Numbered from the stretch's first letter, positions 17,735-26,873 are shown. The stretch: 62,656 bases of DNA from Nitrospirota bacterium (GCA_028876065.1 JAGWTI010000006.1:1-62656), one strand, 5' to 3'. The notes: generated from the sequence alone by a model not told the origin. Translations and numbers: made by a program.

Positions 17735-18637
17735 TCACCCTCCAGCCGCCGGCCTGGCGCCGGGCCCTTCCGCACGCAAGTACGTCACGACACCGAGGAG
17801 CACCGACGCCATCAGCACCAACCCAATGGCCGAACCGAACGGCCAATCTCGAGCCACGAGAAACTCGTGCTGGATCAGGTTGCCGATCATCATGGTCCTC
17901 GCGCCCCCCATGAGGTCCGGCGTGATGAACGCACCCACCGACGGGATGAACACCAGAATGGCGCCGGCCACCAGCCCCGGTTTCGTGAGCGGCACAATGA
18001 CGCGCCAGAACACGGCCCAGCGGGAGGCATAGAGGTCCCACGCCGCCTCCACCAATGCCACAGGCAGCCGCTCCACGGCCGCATAGAGCGGCAGAATCAT
18101 GAAGGGCAGATAGCCGTAGACCAGGCCGATCACGATGGCCGTCTCGCTGTACAAAACGTCCACCGGGCTGCCGATGAGCCCCAGGCCGGCCAGCACCGTG
18201 TTCAGGAGGCCTTCGGCCCGGAGGATGAAGATCCAGGCGTAGGTCCGGACCAGAAAATTGGTCCAGAAGGGAATCATGACCAGGAGCAGCCAGATCCCTT
18301 GCAGGCGGGGCGGGAGCCGCGCGATGTAGTAGGCGATGGGAAATCCCAACGCCAGACACAGCAACGTGGTCAGCGTCGCCAGGCCCACCGACCGCGCGAA
18401 GATCCTCACGTAGAGAGGATCGACCACGTTCGCATAATTGGCCAGGGTCAGCGTCCAGACCACCCCGCCGTAGGTTCCGCGTGACGCAAAGCTGATGGCC
18501 AGCATCAGAAAGAGCGGCAAGACCAAGCAGAGTCCCAGCCAGACCAGCGCGGGCAGCAGAAGACGGCTGGGGCGACGTGACGCGGGCGCCTCGCCGGAAC
18601 ATTCAGACCGGTCGGATGGACGCGTAGGCGAATTCAC
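17735..18637 (-). CDS. potB: Polyamine-type ABC transporter permease PotB
   Basis: 300 residues from a GTG at 18637 that overlaps the potA stop (GTGA). The longer open frame upstream reads potA out of frame and is discarded. Six membrane segments; the EAA loop is LVEAAWDLYASRWAVFWRVI. Typical PotB sequence LRTYAWIFILRAEGLLN-like block is seen as VRTYAWIFILRAEGLLN. The N-terminus (about 30 residues) is charged and cytoplasmic. Confidence 0.92.
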   Translation of the reverse strand: MNSPTRPSDRSECSGEAPASRRPSRLLLPALVWLGLCLVLPLFLMLAISFASRGTYGGVVWTLTLANYANVVDPLYVRIFARSVGLATLTTLLCLALGFPIAYYIARLPPRLQGIWLLLVMIPFWTNFLVRTYAWIFILRAEGLLNTVLAGLGLIGSPVDVLYSETAIVIGLVYGYLPFMILPLYAAVERLPVALVEAAWDLYASRWAVFWRVIVPLTKPGLVAGAILVFIPSVGAFITPDLMGGARTMMIGNLIQHEFLVARDWPFGSAIGLVLMASVLLGVVTYLRAEGPGARPAAGG

Positions 18638-19731
18638 TCGGACAAGACCACGGCTTCGTCGGCATGCCAGCGGAGAAACACCGGAGTCCCCGGCTGAAAG
18701 CGCTGCTGTCCGTTGCCGATATTCGGCACCCGCACCTGCCAGGAGAGACGGTCGGACAGCGCCAGCACATACTGCGTTTCGCTCCCGTTGTAGATCGCCT
18801 TGCTGACCCGGGCCGGCAGAACATTGTCGTACCCGTTGAGCTGCACGTCCGCCGAGAGATGGATGCGCTCGGGACGCAGCACCACCGTGGCCTGGGCACC
18901 GACCCCGGCTCCGACCGGGCACCGGGCCACCACAGAAAAGCCGGAGGGCAAATCGGCCGCCCGCACCGTGCACCGAGCCCCGTTCACCGTCTCGATCCGA
19001 CCGGCCAGACTGTTGGAGATGCCGATAAAGCCGGCCACGAAGGCCGACTGAGGCGCCTCGTAGATGTCCCTCGGGCTCCCGACTTGCAACAACCGTCCCT
19101 GTTGCATCACCGCCACGCGGTCGGACATGGTCAGCGCTTCTTCCTGGTGGTGCGTCACGCAGATAAAGGTCAGCCCCACCCGCTCCTGGATGGTTTTGAG
19201 CTCCACCTGCATGTCCGCGCGCAGTTGCTGATCCAGCGCGCCCAAGGGCTCGTCGAGCAGCAGGACCGCCGGTCGGTTGACCAGCGCGCGCGCCAGCGCC
19301 ACCCGCTGTTGCTCTCCGCCCGAGAGCTGCGCGGGCAGCCGGTCCTGCTTGCCCTGCAAGCGCACCATGTCCAACGCCTCCTGCACCCGCGCGGCGATGT
19401 CGGCGCGGGGCACGCGGCGCATCTCCAAACCGAAGGCGATGTTGCCGGCAACGGTCAGATGGGGAAACAAGGCGTAGGTTTGAAAGACGAGATTGACCGG
19501 CCGCCGATTGGGGGGCACCCCGCGCACCGAACGTCCGTCGATCAGAATATCGCCCGCATCGGGGGATTCGAAACCGGCCAGCATGCGCAGGGTCGTCGTC
19601 TTGCCCGACCCGCTGGGGCCCAGGATGGAAAAAAACTCGCCGCGTCGAATGGTAAGGGACAGGCGATCCACGGCCAGCGTGTCGCCATGTCGCTTGCTGA
19701 CCTCCCGCAATTCGACGCTGGGTTCAGCCAT
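18634..19731 (-). CDS. potA: Polyamine-type ABC transporter ATPase PotA
   Basis: 365 residues. Energises PotBC. Walker A GPSGSGKTT, Q-loop (VNLVFQTYALFPHLT), signature LSGGEQQRVALARAL, Walker B VLLLDEPLGALD, switch His in CVTHHQEEA. A C-terminal TOBE-like regulatory domain follows residue 240. The frame stays open upstream for over 1.5 kb over the antisense of glgC; the ATG at 19731 starts the conserved MAEPSVELREVSKRHGD. No SD is present; a 12-bp palindrome occupies that place. Confidence 0.93.
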   Translation of the reverse strand: MAEPSVELREVSKRHGDTLAVDRLSLTIRRGEFFSILGPSGSGKTTTLRMLAGFESPDAGDILIDGRSVRGVPPNRRPVNLVFQTYALFPHLTVAGNIAFGLEMRRVPRADIAARVQEALDMVRLQGKQDRLPAQLSGGEQQRVALARALVNRPAVLLLDEPLGALDQQLRADMQVELKTIQERVGLTFICVTHHQEEALTMSDRVAVMQQGRLLQVGSPRDIYEAPQSAFVAGFIGISNSLAGRIETVNGARCTVRAADLPSGFSVVARCPVGAGVGAQATVVLRPERIHLSADVQLNGYDNVLPARVSKAIYNGSETQYVLALSDRLSWQVRVPNIGNGQQRFQPGTPVFLRWHADEAVVLSE

Positions 19732-19733
19732 GT

Positions 19734-19745
19734 CGTACGCGTACG
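19734..19745. repeat. 12-bp perfect palindrome before potA
   Basis: CGTACGCGTACG fills the whole gap between the coiled-coil gene stop and the potA start. It could be an operator or simply a spacer; no evidence decides. Confidence 0.5.
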
Positions 19746-20060
19746 CTATCGGACCAGCCCGAGCTTCGAACGGCGCGTCCTGGTCTGCTTCCGCAAGCGG
19801 ACCAGTTCCTGATGTTCCTCCAGCAACTCCCGCCGCAAGACCTCGTGGTCTTCGCCCACAATCCTGACCAGGCGGTCGGCATCCTCCGCGTGGTCGCGCA
19901 CCAATTCGGACAGAGTTCTGACCTGGCGCTCCAGCCGATCCACCCGCCACAGTAGACTCTGCAACAGCGGCTGTGCGGCGCCGTCCAACGGCAGCCGGTC
20001 CAACCGTTCCTTGGCTTTTTTGACGCTCGTGGTCCGCTTCGGCTTGGCCTGCCTGGGCAT
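19746..20060 (-). CDS. Coiled-coil protein of unknown function
   Basis: 104 residues, from an ATG with SD GGAGGAG (20060). A basic N-terminus (RQAKPKRTTSVKKAKERLD) is followed by a long amphipathic helix, LLWRVDRLERQVRTLSELV through HEVLRRELLEEHQELVRLRK, with heptad Leu/Val spacing. No membrane segment. It heads the pot gene group 14 bases before potA. No named family recognised. Confidence 0.7.
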   Translation of the reverse strand: MPRQAKPKRTTSVKKAKERLDRLPLDGAAQPLLQSLLWRVDRLERQVRTLSELVRDHAEDADRLVRIVGEDHEVLRRELLEEHQELVRLRKQTRTRRSKLGLVR

Positions 20061-20143
20061 GGGCTCCTCCTCCCGCATGAATAGACCGTCGGCACGTGGG
20101 GCTAGTATCGTCCGACGAACGGCGCCTGTCAATCGTCCCACGC

Positions 20144-20172
20144 TTCCTATTTGGGAGCGCTCCTGTTACAAT
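20144..20172 (+). promoter_or_regulatory. glgC promoter with a near-leaderless start
   Basis: Extended -10 TG-T-TACAAT (20164-20172), with a partial -35 TTCCTA (20144-20149). Expected start near 20179, three bases before the glgC ATG. A 10-bp palindrome GGAGCGCTCC (20154-20163) overlaps the spacer and could be an operator. Confidence 0.55.
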
Positions 20173-20181
20173 TTCGTCCGT

Positions 20182-21420
20182 ATGCAAAGCATCCTCACCA
20201 TGGTCCTGGCCGGCGGGAAGGGAGAGCGGCTCTTTCCCTTGACCCAGCATCGCGCCAAACCGGCGGTGCCCTTCGGCGGCAAGTATCGGATCATCGACTT
20301 CACCCTCAGCAACTGCCTCAACTCCGGCCTCCGAAAAATCGCGGTGCTGATCCAATATAAATCGCACTCCCTCGACCGTCACATCCGAACCGGCTGGAAT
20401 ATCCTGAACCCGGAACTGGGAGAGTTCATCGCCTCCATCCCGCCCCAGCAACGGATCAGTGAAGACTGGTACCGGGGCACCGCCGACGCCGTCTACCAGA
20501 ACCTCTTCCTGTTGGATAACGAGCAGCCGGCCTTCGTCCTGATCCTCGCCGGCGACCATATCTACAAGATGGATTACTCGGAAATGTACGACTTCCTGCA
20601 AGAGAAGCAGGCGGATGTGGTGGTGGGCGCCATCGAAATCCCCTTGCACGAGGCCGGCCGGTTCGGGGTCATCGGCGTCGACGAACACTACCGCATCCAG
20701 CGGTTCGAGGAGAAACCCGAGCGCCCCACGCCGATCCCGAACGACCCGGCCCACGCCTTCGCCTCCATGGGCATCTACCTGTTCCGGACCGACGCCCTGC
20801 GCGACCACTTGATGCGCGACGCCAAGGAGGACAGCCGCCACGACTTCGGCCGGAACATCATTCCCCGCATGATCCAAGAGAACCGGGTCTTCGCCTTCAA
20901 GTTTCAGGACGCGAACCGCAAAGCCGTCAAATACTGGCGCGACATCGGGACGCTGGACGCTTATTGGGAGGCGAACATGGATCTGGTCGCCGTGGACCCC
21001 CTGTTCAATCTCTACGACCAGAACTGGCCGATCCGCACCTACCAGGGCCAGTACCCGCCCGCCAAATTCGTGTTCGCCCAGGATTTCCAGGGCGGGCGGA
21101 TGGGCGTGGCGCTGGATTCCATCGTCTGCGGCGGGTGCATCATCTCCGGCGGTCGGGTGCAGAATTCCCTCCTCTCGCCCAACGTCTTCATCCATGACCA
21201 TGCGGATGTCCGGGAGTCCATCGTGATGGAAAACGTGACGATCGGCGAACATTGCCGCATCCGGCGCGCCATCATCGACAAAGACGTCGTGATTCCGCCC
21301 AAGACCGAGATCGGCTACGATTCGGACGCCGACCGGAACCGGTTCACCGTCACCGAGTCCGGCCTGGTAGTTATTTCAAAGGGAATGAAATTGCATGCCT
21401 CCGTCGATCCATCCGGTTGA
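20182..21420 (+). CDS. glgC: Glucose-1-phosphate adenylyltransferase
   Basis: 412 residues. Makes ADP-glucose for glycogen. N-terminal nucleotide site [20 protein letters not shown] with [14 protein letters not shown], catalytic region [15 protein letters not shown], and a C-terminal left-handed beta-helix. The frame is open upstream to 20011, but the ATG at 20182 begins the conserved sequence. It lacks an SD and is probably translated from a nearly leaderless message. The 3' end overlaps the next gene by 26 bases. The partner glycogen synthase lies convergently at 24530. Confidence 0.95.
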   Translation: MQSILTMVLAGGKGERLFPLTQHRAKPAVPFGGKYRIIDFTLSNCLNSGLRKIAVLIQYKSHSLDRHIRTGWNILNPELGEFIASIPPQQRISEDWYRGTADAVYQNLFLLDNEQPAFVLILAGDHIYKMDYSEMYDFLQEKQADVVVGAIEIPLHEAGRFGVIGVDEHYRIQRFEEKPERPTPIPNDPAHAFASMGIYLFRTDALRDHLMRDAKEDSRHDFGRNIIPRMIQENRVFAFKFQDANRKAVKYWRDIGTLDAYWEANMDLVAVDPLFNLYDQNWPIRTYQGQYPPAKFVFAQDFQGGRMGVALDSIVCGGCIISGGRVQNSLLSPNVFIHDHADVRESIVMENVTIGEHCRIRRAIIDKDVVIPPKTEIGYDSDADRNRFTVTESGLVVISKGMKLHASVDPSG

Positions 21421-23251
21421 CCTGATCAACGCCCTACGCTCCAAGCACCTGACCCCGGCCATCGTCTTCCTGACTTCCCGCCGCGCCTGCGACGACGCCA
21501 TGCAAGCCTTCGAGCGCAGCCAAGTCGCGCTCCCGCCCGCCCGCCAACAGGCCATCGCGGCGGTGCTCGCGGAACTCGTCACGCAGTATCCCAGCATCGC
21601 CGAGCACCCGCTGCAATCCGTGGTCCAACGCGTCGGCGTGGCCGCGCACCATGCGGGCCACCTGCCGTCCTGGAAAATCGCCATCGAGGAGCTGATGCGG
21701 CAGGGGTGCCTTGATGCGGTCTTTGCCACCACCACCTTGGCGGCGGGCGTGGATTTCCCGGCCCGCACCGTGATCATCACGCAATCCAGCGTGCGTAAAA
21801 GCCGGGACTTCACGGATCTGACGATCAGCGAAGTGCAACAACTGGCCGGGCGGGCCGGGCGGCGCGGCAAAGACCTGGTCGGTTTCGCCGTGCTCACCCC
21901 CTCCCCCTACATCGACTTGGGTGTGATTACCAAAGGCCTGACCGGTCAGCCGGAAGCGATCGACAGCCAGTTCGTCATCTCCTATCCGATGATCCTGAAT
22001 TTGCTCAAGGCCCATCCGCTGGATCAGATTCAAGCGATCCTGGCCAAGAGCTTCGCCCAGTTCCAGCTCAACCGCCGGGCGGAGATTCTGGAGAACAAGC
22101 TGGATCTCCTGCACGTCCAGATGGAGCCCTACGGCCCGCGCATCTGTACGGACTGGATCTCGCAATGGCAGGTCTTCGACCATGCCCGGAGGCAAAAAGC
22201 CCACCGCGTGCAGGTCAAGCGGCACGAGTCCCCCGAGCTCACCGCCAGGCTGCAATTCCTCACGCCGGGCCGGGTGGTCGGGCTGCCCAAGGGACGCGGG
22301 ATCATCCTGCGCCAGTACCGCAGCAAGGGGCAGAAGCAGCCGATGGTCACGCTCCTGCGGCCGGGCGGGGCCGTCACGGAATGTCCGGCCTCGACCGTCA
22401 CGCAAGTGTTCGACAAGACCTTCGAGATGGCGGAGGCCCCGGTATATCCCTGGTGCGCGCCGGCCAGCCTGGACGAGTTGATTCGCCAGGCGGACGACCT
22501 GCCCGTGCGGATGCCCATCCTGCCGATCCTGGTGCAGGAGGAGCCGGAAGAAAGCCAGATCGTGCAGACGCTGAACGACGAGTTCCCCTGCCCCACCTGC
22601 CCGTCGCGCCCCGCCTGCCAAAAGGATCATGCAGTCGCGCTCAAGCTCCGGCAGGAGGTGCACCGGAACCACAAGATGATCCAGGCCCTGCGCACCGGGC
22701 TCTGGCACCGCTTCCAATCCCGCACCGAAGTCTTGCAACAGCTCGGCTACCTGACGCCCGCCTGCCAGCTGACCGAGATCGGCGAATGGGCCAGACTGAT
22801 CAGGATCGACCATTCCCTGCTGATCACCGAACTGATCCGAGCCGACGCCTTCAGCGGGATCGAACCGCAAGTGCTGGCCGGCATCATGTCCAGCATCGCG
22901 CATGACGACGACCGCCCCGGCGCCTTTCCCCGCATCAGCCCGGGATTGGCCTCGCTCCTCGGACAAGTGCGGCACCTGGCCGAGTCCTTGGAGCCGCACG
23001 AAGACCCGCCGCTCCTGCGCGCCGACATCGCCGCCGTCACCGAGCGCTGGATCGGCGACCCTACTTTGACCTGGATCGGCCTCTGCCGGCTGACCACCAT
23101 GGCCGAGGGGGATATCTACCGCCTGCTGGCGCGAACCCTGGAATTCCTGTCGCAGATACACACGCTGCGGGAGACCCATCCGGGCCTGGCCGATTGCGCC
23201 AGCCGGGCCATCAAGGTCTTGCGGCGCGGCGTGCTGGAGGAATTGCCGTAA
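21395..23251 (+). CDS. Ski2-like helicase, C-terminal half (helicase-C and C-terminal domain) as a separate gene
   Basis: 618 residues starting at helicase motif IV (AIVFLTSRRACDDAM), then motif V (VFATTTLAAGVDFPARTVI) and VI (QLAGRAGRRG). A winged-helix/ratchet region and a C-terminal Ski2/Mtr4-type segment follow, plus a Cys cluster (CPTCPSRPAC) near residue 400. No Walker A or DExH box is present, so alone it cannot hydrolyse ATP. The missing N-terminal half is the next gene, downstream instead of upstream. The start overlaps glgC by 26 bases; ATG at 21395 follows the weak SD AAAGGGA. Confidence 0.85.
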   Translation: MPPSIHPVDLINALRSKHLTPAIVFLTSRRACDDAMQAFERSQVALPPARQQAIAAVLAELVTQYPSIAEHPLQSVVQRVGVAAHHAGHLPSWKIAIEELMRQGCLDAVFATTTLAAGVDFPARTVIITQSSVRKSRDFTDLTISEVQQLAGRAGRRGKDLVGFAVLTPSPYIDLGVITKGLTGQPEAIDSQFVISYPMILNLLKAHPLDQIQAILAKSFAQFQLNRRAEILENKLDLLHVQMEPYGPRICTDWISQWQVFDHARRQKAHRVQVKRHESPELTARLQFLTPGRVVGLPKGRGIILRQYRSKGQKQPMVTLLRPGGAVTECPASTVTQVFDKTFEMAEAPVYPWCAPASLDELIRQADDLPVRMPILPILVQEEPEESQIVQTLNDEFPCPTCPSRPACQKDHAVALKLRQEVHRNHKMIQALRTGLWHRFQSRTEVLQQLGYLTPACQLTEIGEWARLIRIDHSLLITELIRADAFSGIEPQVLAGIMSSIAHDDDRPGAFPRISPGLASLLGQVRHLAESLEPHEDPPLLRADIAAVTERWIGDPTLTWIGLCRLTTMAEGDIYRLLARTLEFLSQIHTLRETHPGLADCASRAIKVLRRGVLEELP

Positions 23252-23258
23252 CAAGGAA

Positions 23259-23315
23259 GCCATCAGCCGTCAGCCCTCAGCACCATGCTGAAAGCTGATC
23301 GCTGAAGGCTGAAGG
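23259..23315. repeat. Degenerate CATCAGC/GCTGAAGGC inverted repeat
   Basis: CATCAGCCGTCAGCCCTCAG (left) can pair imperfectly with GCTGATCGCTGAAGGCTGAA (right) around CACCATG. It lies between the two helicase halves and is related to the spacers at 2945 and 39583. Confidence 0.6.
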
Positions 23316-23323
23316 CTTTTGAC

Positions 23324-24391
23324 ATGACCACAGAAGAACTCGAAACACTCCTTGAAGAACAGCCAGTCAATCGCTTGCACCGGCTGGCAAGAGGGCGCAT
23401 CCACCGGCACTTCCGCCTGGGCAAACGTCGGCTGATCGAAGCCCTGCTGCGTTGCACGCCGGAGAATCGACCGGGACTGGAATCCGACCTCCAGGCCTTG
23501 ATGCAGGAGCCGCTGCCCGCGCCGCCCGTTGCCGCCAAGGAGCGGCGTCCGGCAGGCCCGCAGCCGACCAGGCCCGGCAGCCCGCGCAGCGCTCATCCGG
23601 TCCAAGCCGGTTCGATCGAGTCAGCCGAGCCGGCCACCGATCTCACGTCGTTCCTGGAAGGCATCGGCGTCCCCGCACCGCAACCCTTCGTGCCGGATGC
23701 CTGGCAGGAAGAGGCCGTGGCCCGCCTGACCACGGGGGACGTCATCGTCAGCGTGCCGACCGGAAGCGGCAAGACCTATGTCGCGCTGGAAGCCACCAGG
23801 AGGGCCATTGCGGCGGACCGGACCGTGATCTACACCTCGCCCTTGAAAGCCCTGTCGAACACCAAGTTCACCGAGTTCTCGCGGTTGTTCGGACCGGATA
23901 AGGTCGGCATCCTGACCGGGGACCGGAAGGACAACGCGCAAGCCCCGCTCCTGATCATGACCACCGAAATCTTGCGGAACTTGCTCTACGACGCGGCGAG
24001 CGGCGAGATCGACGTGCGGCTGGACACCCTGGGGCTGGTCATCATGGACGAGTCCCAATATATTTCCGACCCGGAACGAGGCGTAGTCTGGGAAGAGACG
24101 ATCATTTTCTGCCCGGCCCAGGCGAAGCTGCTCCTGCTCTCCGCCTCCATCGGCAACCCGCAGGATGTGGCCGACTGGCTCACCAGCATCAGGCCAGACC
24201 CCTGCCACTTGATCCGGCACAACCGCCGCACCGTCCCCTTGCGGGCCGGCTACCTCCACCCCAACGGCAAGCTCTCCCCCCTCTTCCGGTCCGTCGGCAT
24301 CCCGCACGGACAGGGAGGCGCCCTCCACCCGGAAGCCAAGCGGCTCTTTGCTCAGTATGAGGAAGAGACGATCCGACCGCGTTCGCGCTAA
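23324..24391 (+). CDS. Ski2-like helicase, N-terminal half (ATPase core) as a separate gene
   Basis: 355 residues. Residues 1-50 resemble a Rho-N/SAP-like nucleic-acid domain (LARGRIHRHFRLGKRRLIEA); then a Pro-rich linker and helicase domain 1: Q-like FVPDAWQEEAV, motif I VPTGSGKT, Ia TSPLKALSNTKF, Ib ILTGDRKDN/MTTEILRNLL, II MDESQYI (DESQ in place of DEVH), III LSASIGN. It ends shortly after motif III, about where domain 2 should start. Helicase domain 2 is encoded by the gene before it. Stop well separated from glgA by an inverted-repeat element. Confidence 0.87.
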   Translation: MTTEELETLLEEQPVNRLHRLARGRIHRHFRLGKRRLIEALLRCTPENRPGLESDLQALMQEPLPAPPVAAKERRPAGPQPTRPGSPRSAHPVQAGSIESAEPATDLTSFLEGIGVPAPQPFVPDAWQEEAVARLTTGDVIVSVPTGSGKTYVALEATRRAIAADRTVIYTSPLKALSNTKFTEFSRLFGPDKVGILTGDRKDNAQAPLLIMTTEILRNLLYDAASGEIDVRLDTLGLVIMDESQYISDPERGVVWEETIIFCPAQAKLLLLSASIGNPQDVADWLTSIRPDPCHLIRHNRRTVPLRAGYLHPNGKLSPLFRSVGIPHGQGGALHPEAKRLFAQYEEETIRPRSR

Positions 24392-24404
24392 ATTCAATAT
24401 CTTC

Positions 24405-24529
24405 CAGGATGGTCAAAAAGATCGGCCAGCGCGGCCGCAGGGAGCGAGGCCCCCGAGACGTGCGGGAGAAGTACGTTGAGCGGGGTCGAGCGACTGAGAA
24501 CAAAGCTGGCGGACTTTTTCAACATCCTG
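24405..24529. repeat. 125-bp inverted-repeat element (MITE/REP-like)
   Basis: Ends are imperfect inverted repeats of about 25 bases: CAGGATGGTCAAAAAGATCG at left and GGCGGACTTTTTCAACATCC at right, with GGCCAGC/GCTGGC inside. The GC-rich interior contains GTACGTTGAG. It has no ORF. It lies between converging helicase and glgA genes and may act as a two-way terminator. I recognise the end motif as common in Nitrospira-like genomes (from memory). Confidence 0.75.
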
Positions 24530-26002
24530 CTAGCCGCGAAGCGCGCGGACTTGCTCGTAGAGGTCCGCATAGGCGCGGGCGGATTTCGCCCAGGACACAT
24601 CCGTCTTCATACCGGCTTGCATCAACGCCGCCCATCGTTTGGGATGGGCATACACGGCCAGGGCCGCGCGGATGGTGGAGAGAAGGGCGGCGGCGGACGC
24701 TTCTTTGAAGGCAAACCCCGTGGCCATCTCGCTCGATCCATAGGCAGCCACCGTATCGGCGAGCCCGCCGGTTTGCCGGACGATCGGGATCGTCCCATAC
24801 CGCAAGCTGTAGAGTTGGCTCAAGCCGCACGGCTCGTAGCGCGACGGCATCAGGAACAGGTCCCCGCCCGCCTGGATACGATGAGCCAGCCCGTCATCGA
24901 AGCCGATCCGCAGCCCGAACTTCTGCGGCCACTGTTCGTGCAACGACCGGAACCGCGCTTCCAGATCGGGATCGCCGGAGCCCAACAACACCAGCTGCAG
25001 CTCTTCCGTCATCAGCGCCGGCACGATGTCGGCCACCAGATCCAAGCCTTTCTGGTCCGAGAGCCGTGAAATGACGACGAGGAGCGGAACGTTCCGCACC
25101 GGCAGATGCATCTCCTGTTGCAAAGCCATCTTGCACACCGACTTGCCGGCGATCTTGGCCAGGCTGTAGCGGCTGGGCAGGTAATGGTCCGTTTCCGGGT
25201 CCCAGGCGTCCGTATCGATGCCGTTTACGATCCCCACCAGCCGATCCGCCCTCTCCCGCACCACCCCCTCCAACCCGAACCCGAACTCGGGCGTCTGAAT
25301 CTCGCGGCTATAGGTCGGGCTCACGGTCGTCAGCCGGTCGGCGAAGAGCAGCCCTCCCTTCATCAGATTCAGCTTCTTGTAGAACTCCAGACCGGCCGGC
25401 GTGAACAGATCCATGCCCAGGCCGGTCTTCGGATAGTCGGCCTCGGGGAAATGCCCCTGGTAACCGATATTGTGGATCGTGAAGACGGTGCCAAGCCGGT
25501 TCGCCTCCGGAACCGGCGCGTAGAGGGTTCGGGGATAGACCATGCAGAGGGCGCTCTGCCAATCGTGGGCATGAAGCACGTCGGGCATCCAGCCGTCCTG
25601 CGCCAGCCGCGGGAGCAGCTCCATCACCGCCCGGCACAAGAAGGTGAACCGCTCGAGGTTGTCCGGGTAGTCGCGGCCCGCCTCCCCATACAGAGCGGCC
25701 CGCGCAAAGAACGGATCGTGCCGCAGGGCCAGGACCGGCACCTTCTCTTCCGAGAAGACGCCGCGCTCGATCACGGCCGGGATCGCGCCGGAGGGGGACG
25801 GCACCTCCAGCCTGAGCCACTCCTTGAAGCCGTAGGCGGCCCCGTCAATCGACCCATAACGCGGGATGACGAGGCGGACCTGATGGCCCAGCTTGGCCAG
25901 GGCACAAGGCAACGCACCGGCCACATCCGCCAGCCCTCCGGTCTTCGCAAACGGCGCGGCTTCGGGAGAGACGAACAGAATCTTGAGCGGCTTGTGGATC
26001 AT
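24530..26002 (-). CDS. glgA: Glycogen synthase (ADP-glucose)
   Basis: 490 residues, GT5 type. Elongates glycogen chains from ADP-glucose. N-terminal ADP-glucose motif FAKTGGLADVAGALP at residue 18. Acceptor-site sequences VLHAHDWQSAL and TIHNIGYQG follow; the C-terminal Rossmann half has PLLVVISRLSDQKGLDLV and MPSRYEPCGLSQLYSLRYGT. The ATG at 26002 has no strong SD. It forms a glycogen pair with glgC although the two are on opposite strands, separated by the split helicase. Confidence 0.95.
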   Translation of the reverse strand: MIHKPLKILFVSPEAAPFAKTGGLADVAGALPCALAKLGHQVRLVIPRYGSIDGAAYGFKEWLRLEVPSPSGAIPAVIERGVFSEEKVPVLALRHDPFFARAALYGEAGRDYPDNLERFTFLCRAVMELLPRLAQDGWMPDVLHAHDWQSALCMVYPRTLYAPVPEANRLGTVFTIHNIGYQGHFPEADYPKTGLGMDLFTPAGLEFYKKLNLMKGGLLFADRLTTVSPTYSREIQTPEFGFGLEGVVRERADRLVGIVNGIDTDAWDPETDHYLPSRYSLAKIAGKSVCKMALQQEMHLPVRNVPLLVVISRLSDQKGLDLVADIVPALMTEELQLVLLGSGDPDLEARFRSLHEQWPQKFGLRIGFDDGLAHRIQAGGDLFLMPSRYEPCGLSQLYSLRYGTIPIVRQTGGLADTVAAYGSSEMATGFAFKEASAAALLSTIRAALAVYAHPKRWAALMQAGMKTDVSWAKSARAYADLYEQVRALRG

Positions 26003-26049
26003 CGGCGGGATGGAGGATGAGTCAACAATGTCAGACAGAGGCTCCTACG

Positions 26050-26520
26050 TTACTTGGGCACCGTGAGGGACTTTTCCAATCCGGTCTTGTAGATGTCTTC
26101 CTGCTTCCACACCTTGCCGATCGTGTGGAGATGTTCGGCGCCTAATTTTTCGCGGGAGACCAGCCGGCCATCGAGGAACCCGAGCAACTCCCCTCGCTCC
26201 ACGTAGATCATGAAATAACCGTCGCCGGTTCGAATGGTCGCATCCCAGCCGGCCGGCGCCTGGCCCATGGGAATCCGAAAACTCGGCACCCAGTTGCCGT
26301 TGTCGGCCGGGAGAAACTGGGCATGCTCCCCATGCGCGTAGGTGGGCGGGCCCCACACCTGCACGAATGCCTCCGGCCCCAGGACTTGTCCGATCAACTC
26401 GTTGTTTTTGATGTGGGCCTTCTGCACATCCATGGGCGGCAGGATCTGCAAGTCGAGCGGTAAATACGAACAGGCCGTCAGGAGCAACCAGGGCGACAGG
26501 ACAAGGACTAGACGCTTCAG
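26050..26520 (-). CDS. Probable lipoprotein with CTG start
   Basis: 156 residues if the CTG at 26520 is the start. GGAGG lies five bases before it, and CTG overlaps the stop of the upstream gene as CTGA. From there the product has a proper lipoprotein signal LKRLVLVLSPWLLLTAC; the usual-start option (TTG at 26487) would lose it. The mature region (about 135 residues: GQVLGPEAFVQVWGPPTY through GEDIYKTGLEKS-like end) has no family I recognise. Co-transcribed with the DUF971 gene. Confidence 0.65.
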   Translation of the reverse strand: MKRLVLVLSPWLLLTACSYLPLDLQILPPMDVQKAHIKNNELIGQVLGPEAFVQVWGPPTYAHGEHAQFLPADNGNWVPSFRIPMGQAPAGWDATIRTGDGYFMIYVERGELLGFLDGRLVSREKLGAEHLHTIGKVWKQEDIYKTGLEKSLTVPK

Positions 26521-26873
26521 AGGAGCCTCCGGCTTTTGGACTCTTGGGGCTTGACCGGCACACAGGTATCACATTGGCAATGACGGCGCAAGAAGGTATA
26601 GGCAAAGAGCCCCGTGTCGTGCCCGTCGCTGAACGTGAACTTCAGGGCATAGCGCCCGACCGGCTCGATATCGTTGATCGCCACGAACATTGGAACGTCG
26701 TCGGCCTTCAACCGCAGTTCCCCGGTCCACTCATCGGTGCAGGCCGCGCAGGGACAGTGCAGGCGCAGATAGCGGACCGGGTAGACCCCCTTGTGCCCGT
26801 CGGACCAGTCGATCCCGAGCACTCCCTTCTCCAGCCAATTCATGTCCCTGGGTTCAAGAATGGTGGTCGTCAT
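26517..26873 (-). CDS. DUF971 / GBBH-like N-terminal domain protein
   Basis: 118 residues from the ATG at 26873 (SD GGAGG/AGGT). The fold is the zinc-binding DUF971 domain: VLGIDWSDGHKGVYPVRYLR, Cys motif CPCAAC, and a second pair CQCDTC. Known relatives are the N-terminus of gamma-butyrobetaine hydroxylases, but the stand-alone forms are uncharacterised, some associated with iron-sulfur assembly genes. No such neighbour is seen here. Confidence 0.82.
   Translation of the reverse strand: MTTTILEPRDMNWLEKGVLGIDWSDGHKGVYPVRYLRLHCPCAACTDEWTGELRLKADDVPMFVAINDIEPVGRYALKFTFSDGHDTGLFAYTFLRRHCQCDTCVPVKPQESKSRRLL

Noticed and set aside
18634-21252. 872-codon version of PotA
   Set aside because: The first 500 codons are antisense of glgC and the coiled-coil gene region; the conserved ATPase starts at 19731.
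21434-23263. 609-codon minus-strand frame over the helicase C-terminal gene
   Set aside because: Antisense; the plus-strand frame has helicase motifs IV-VI and this one has none.
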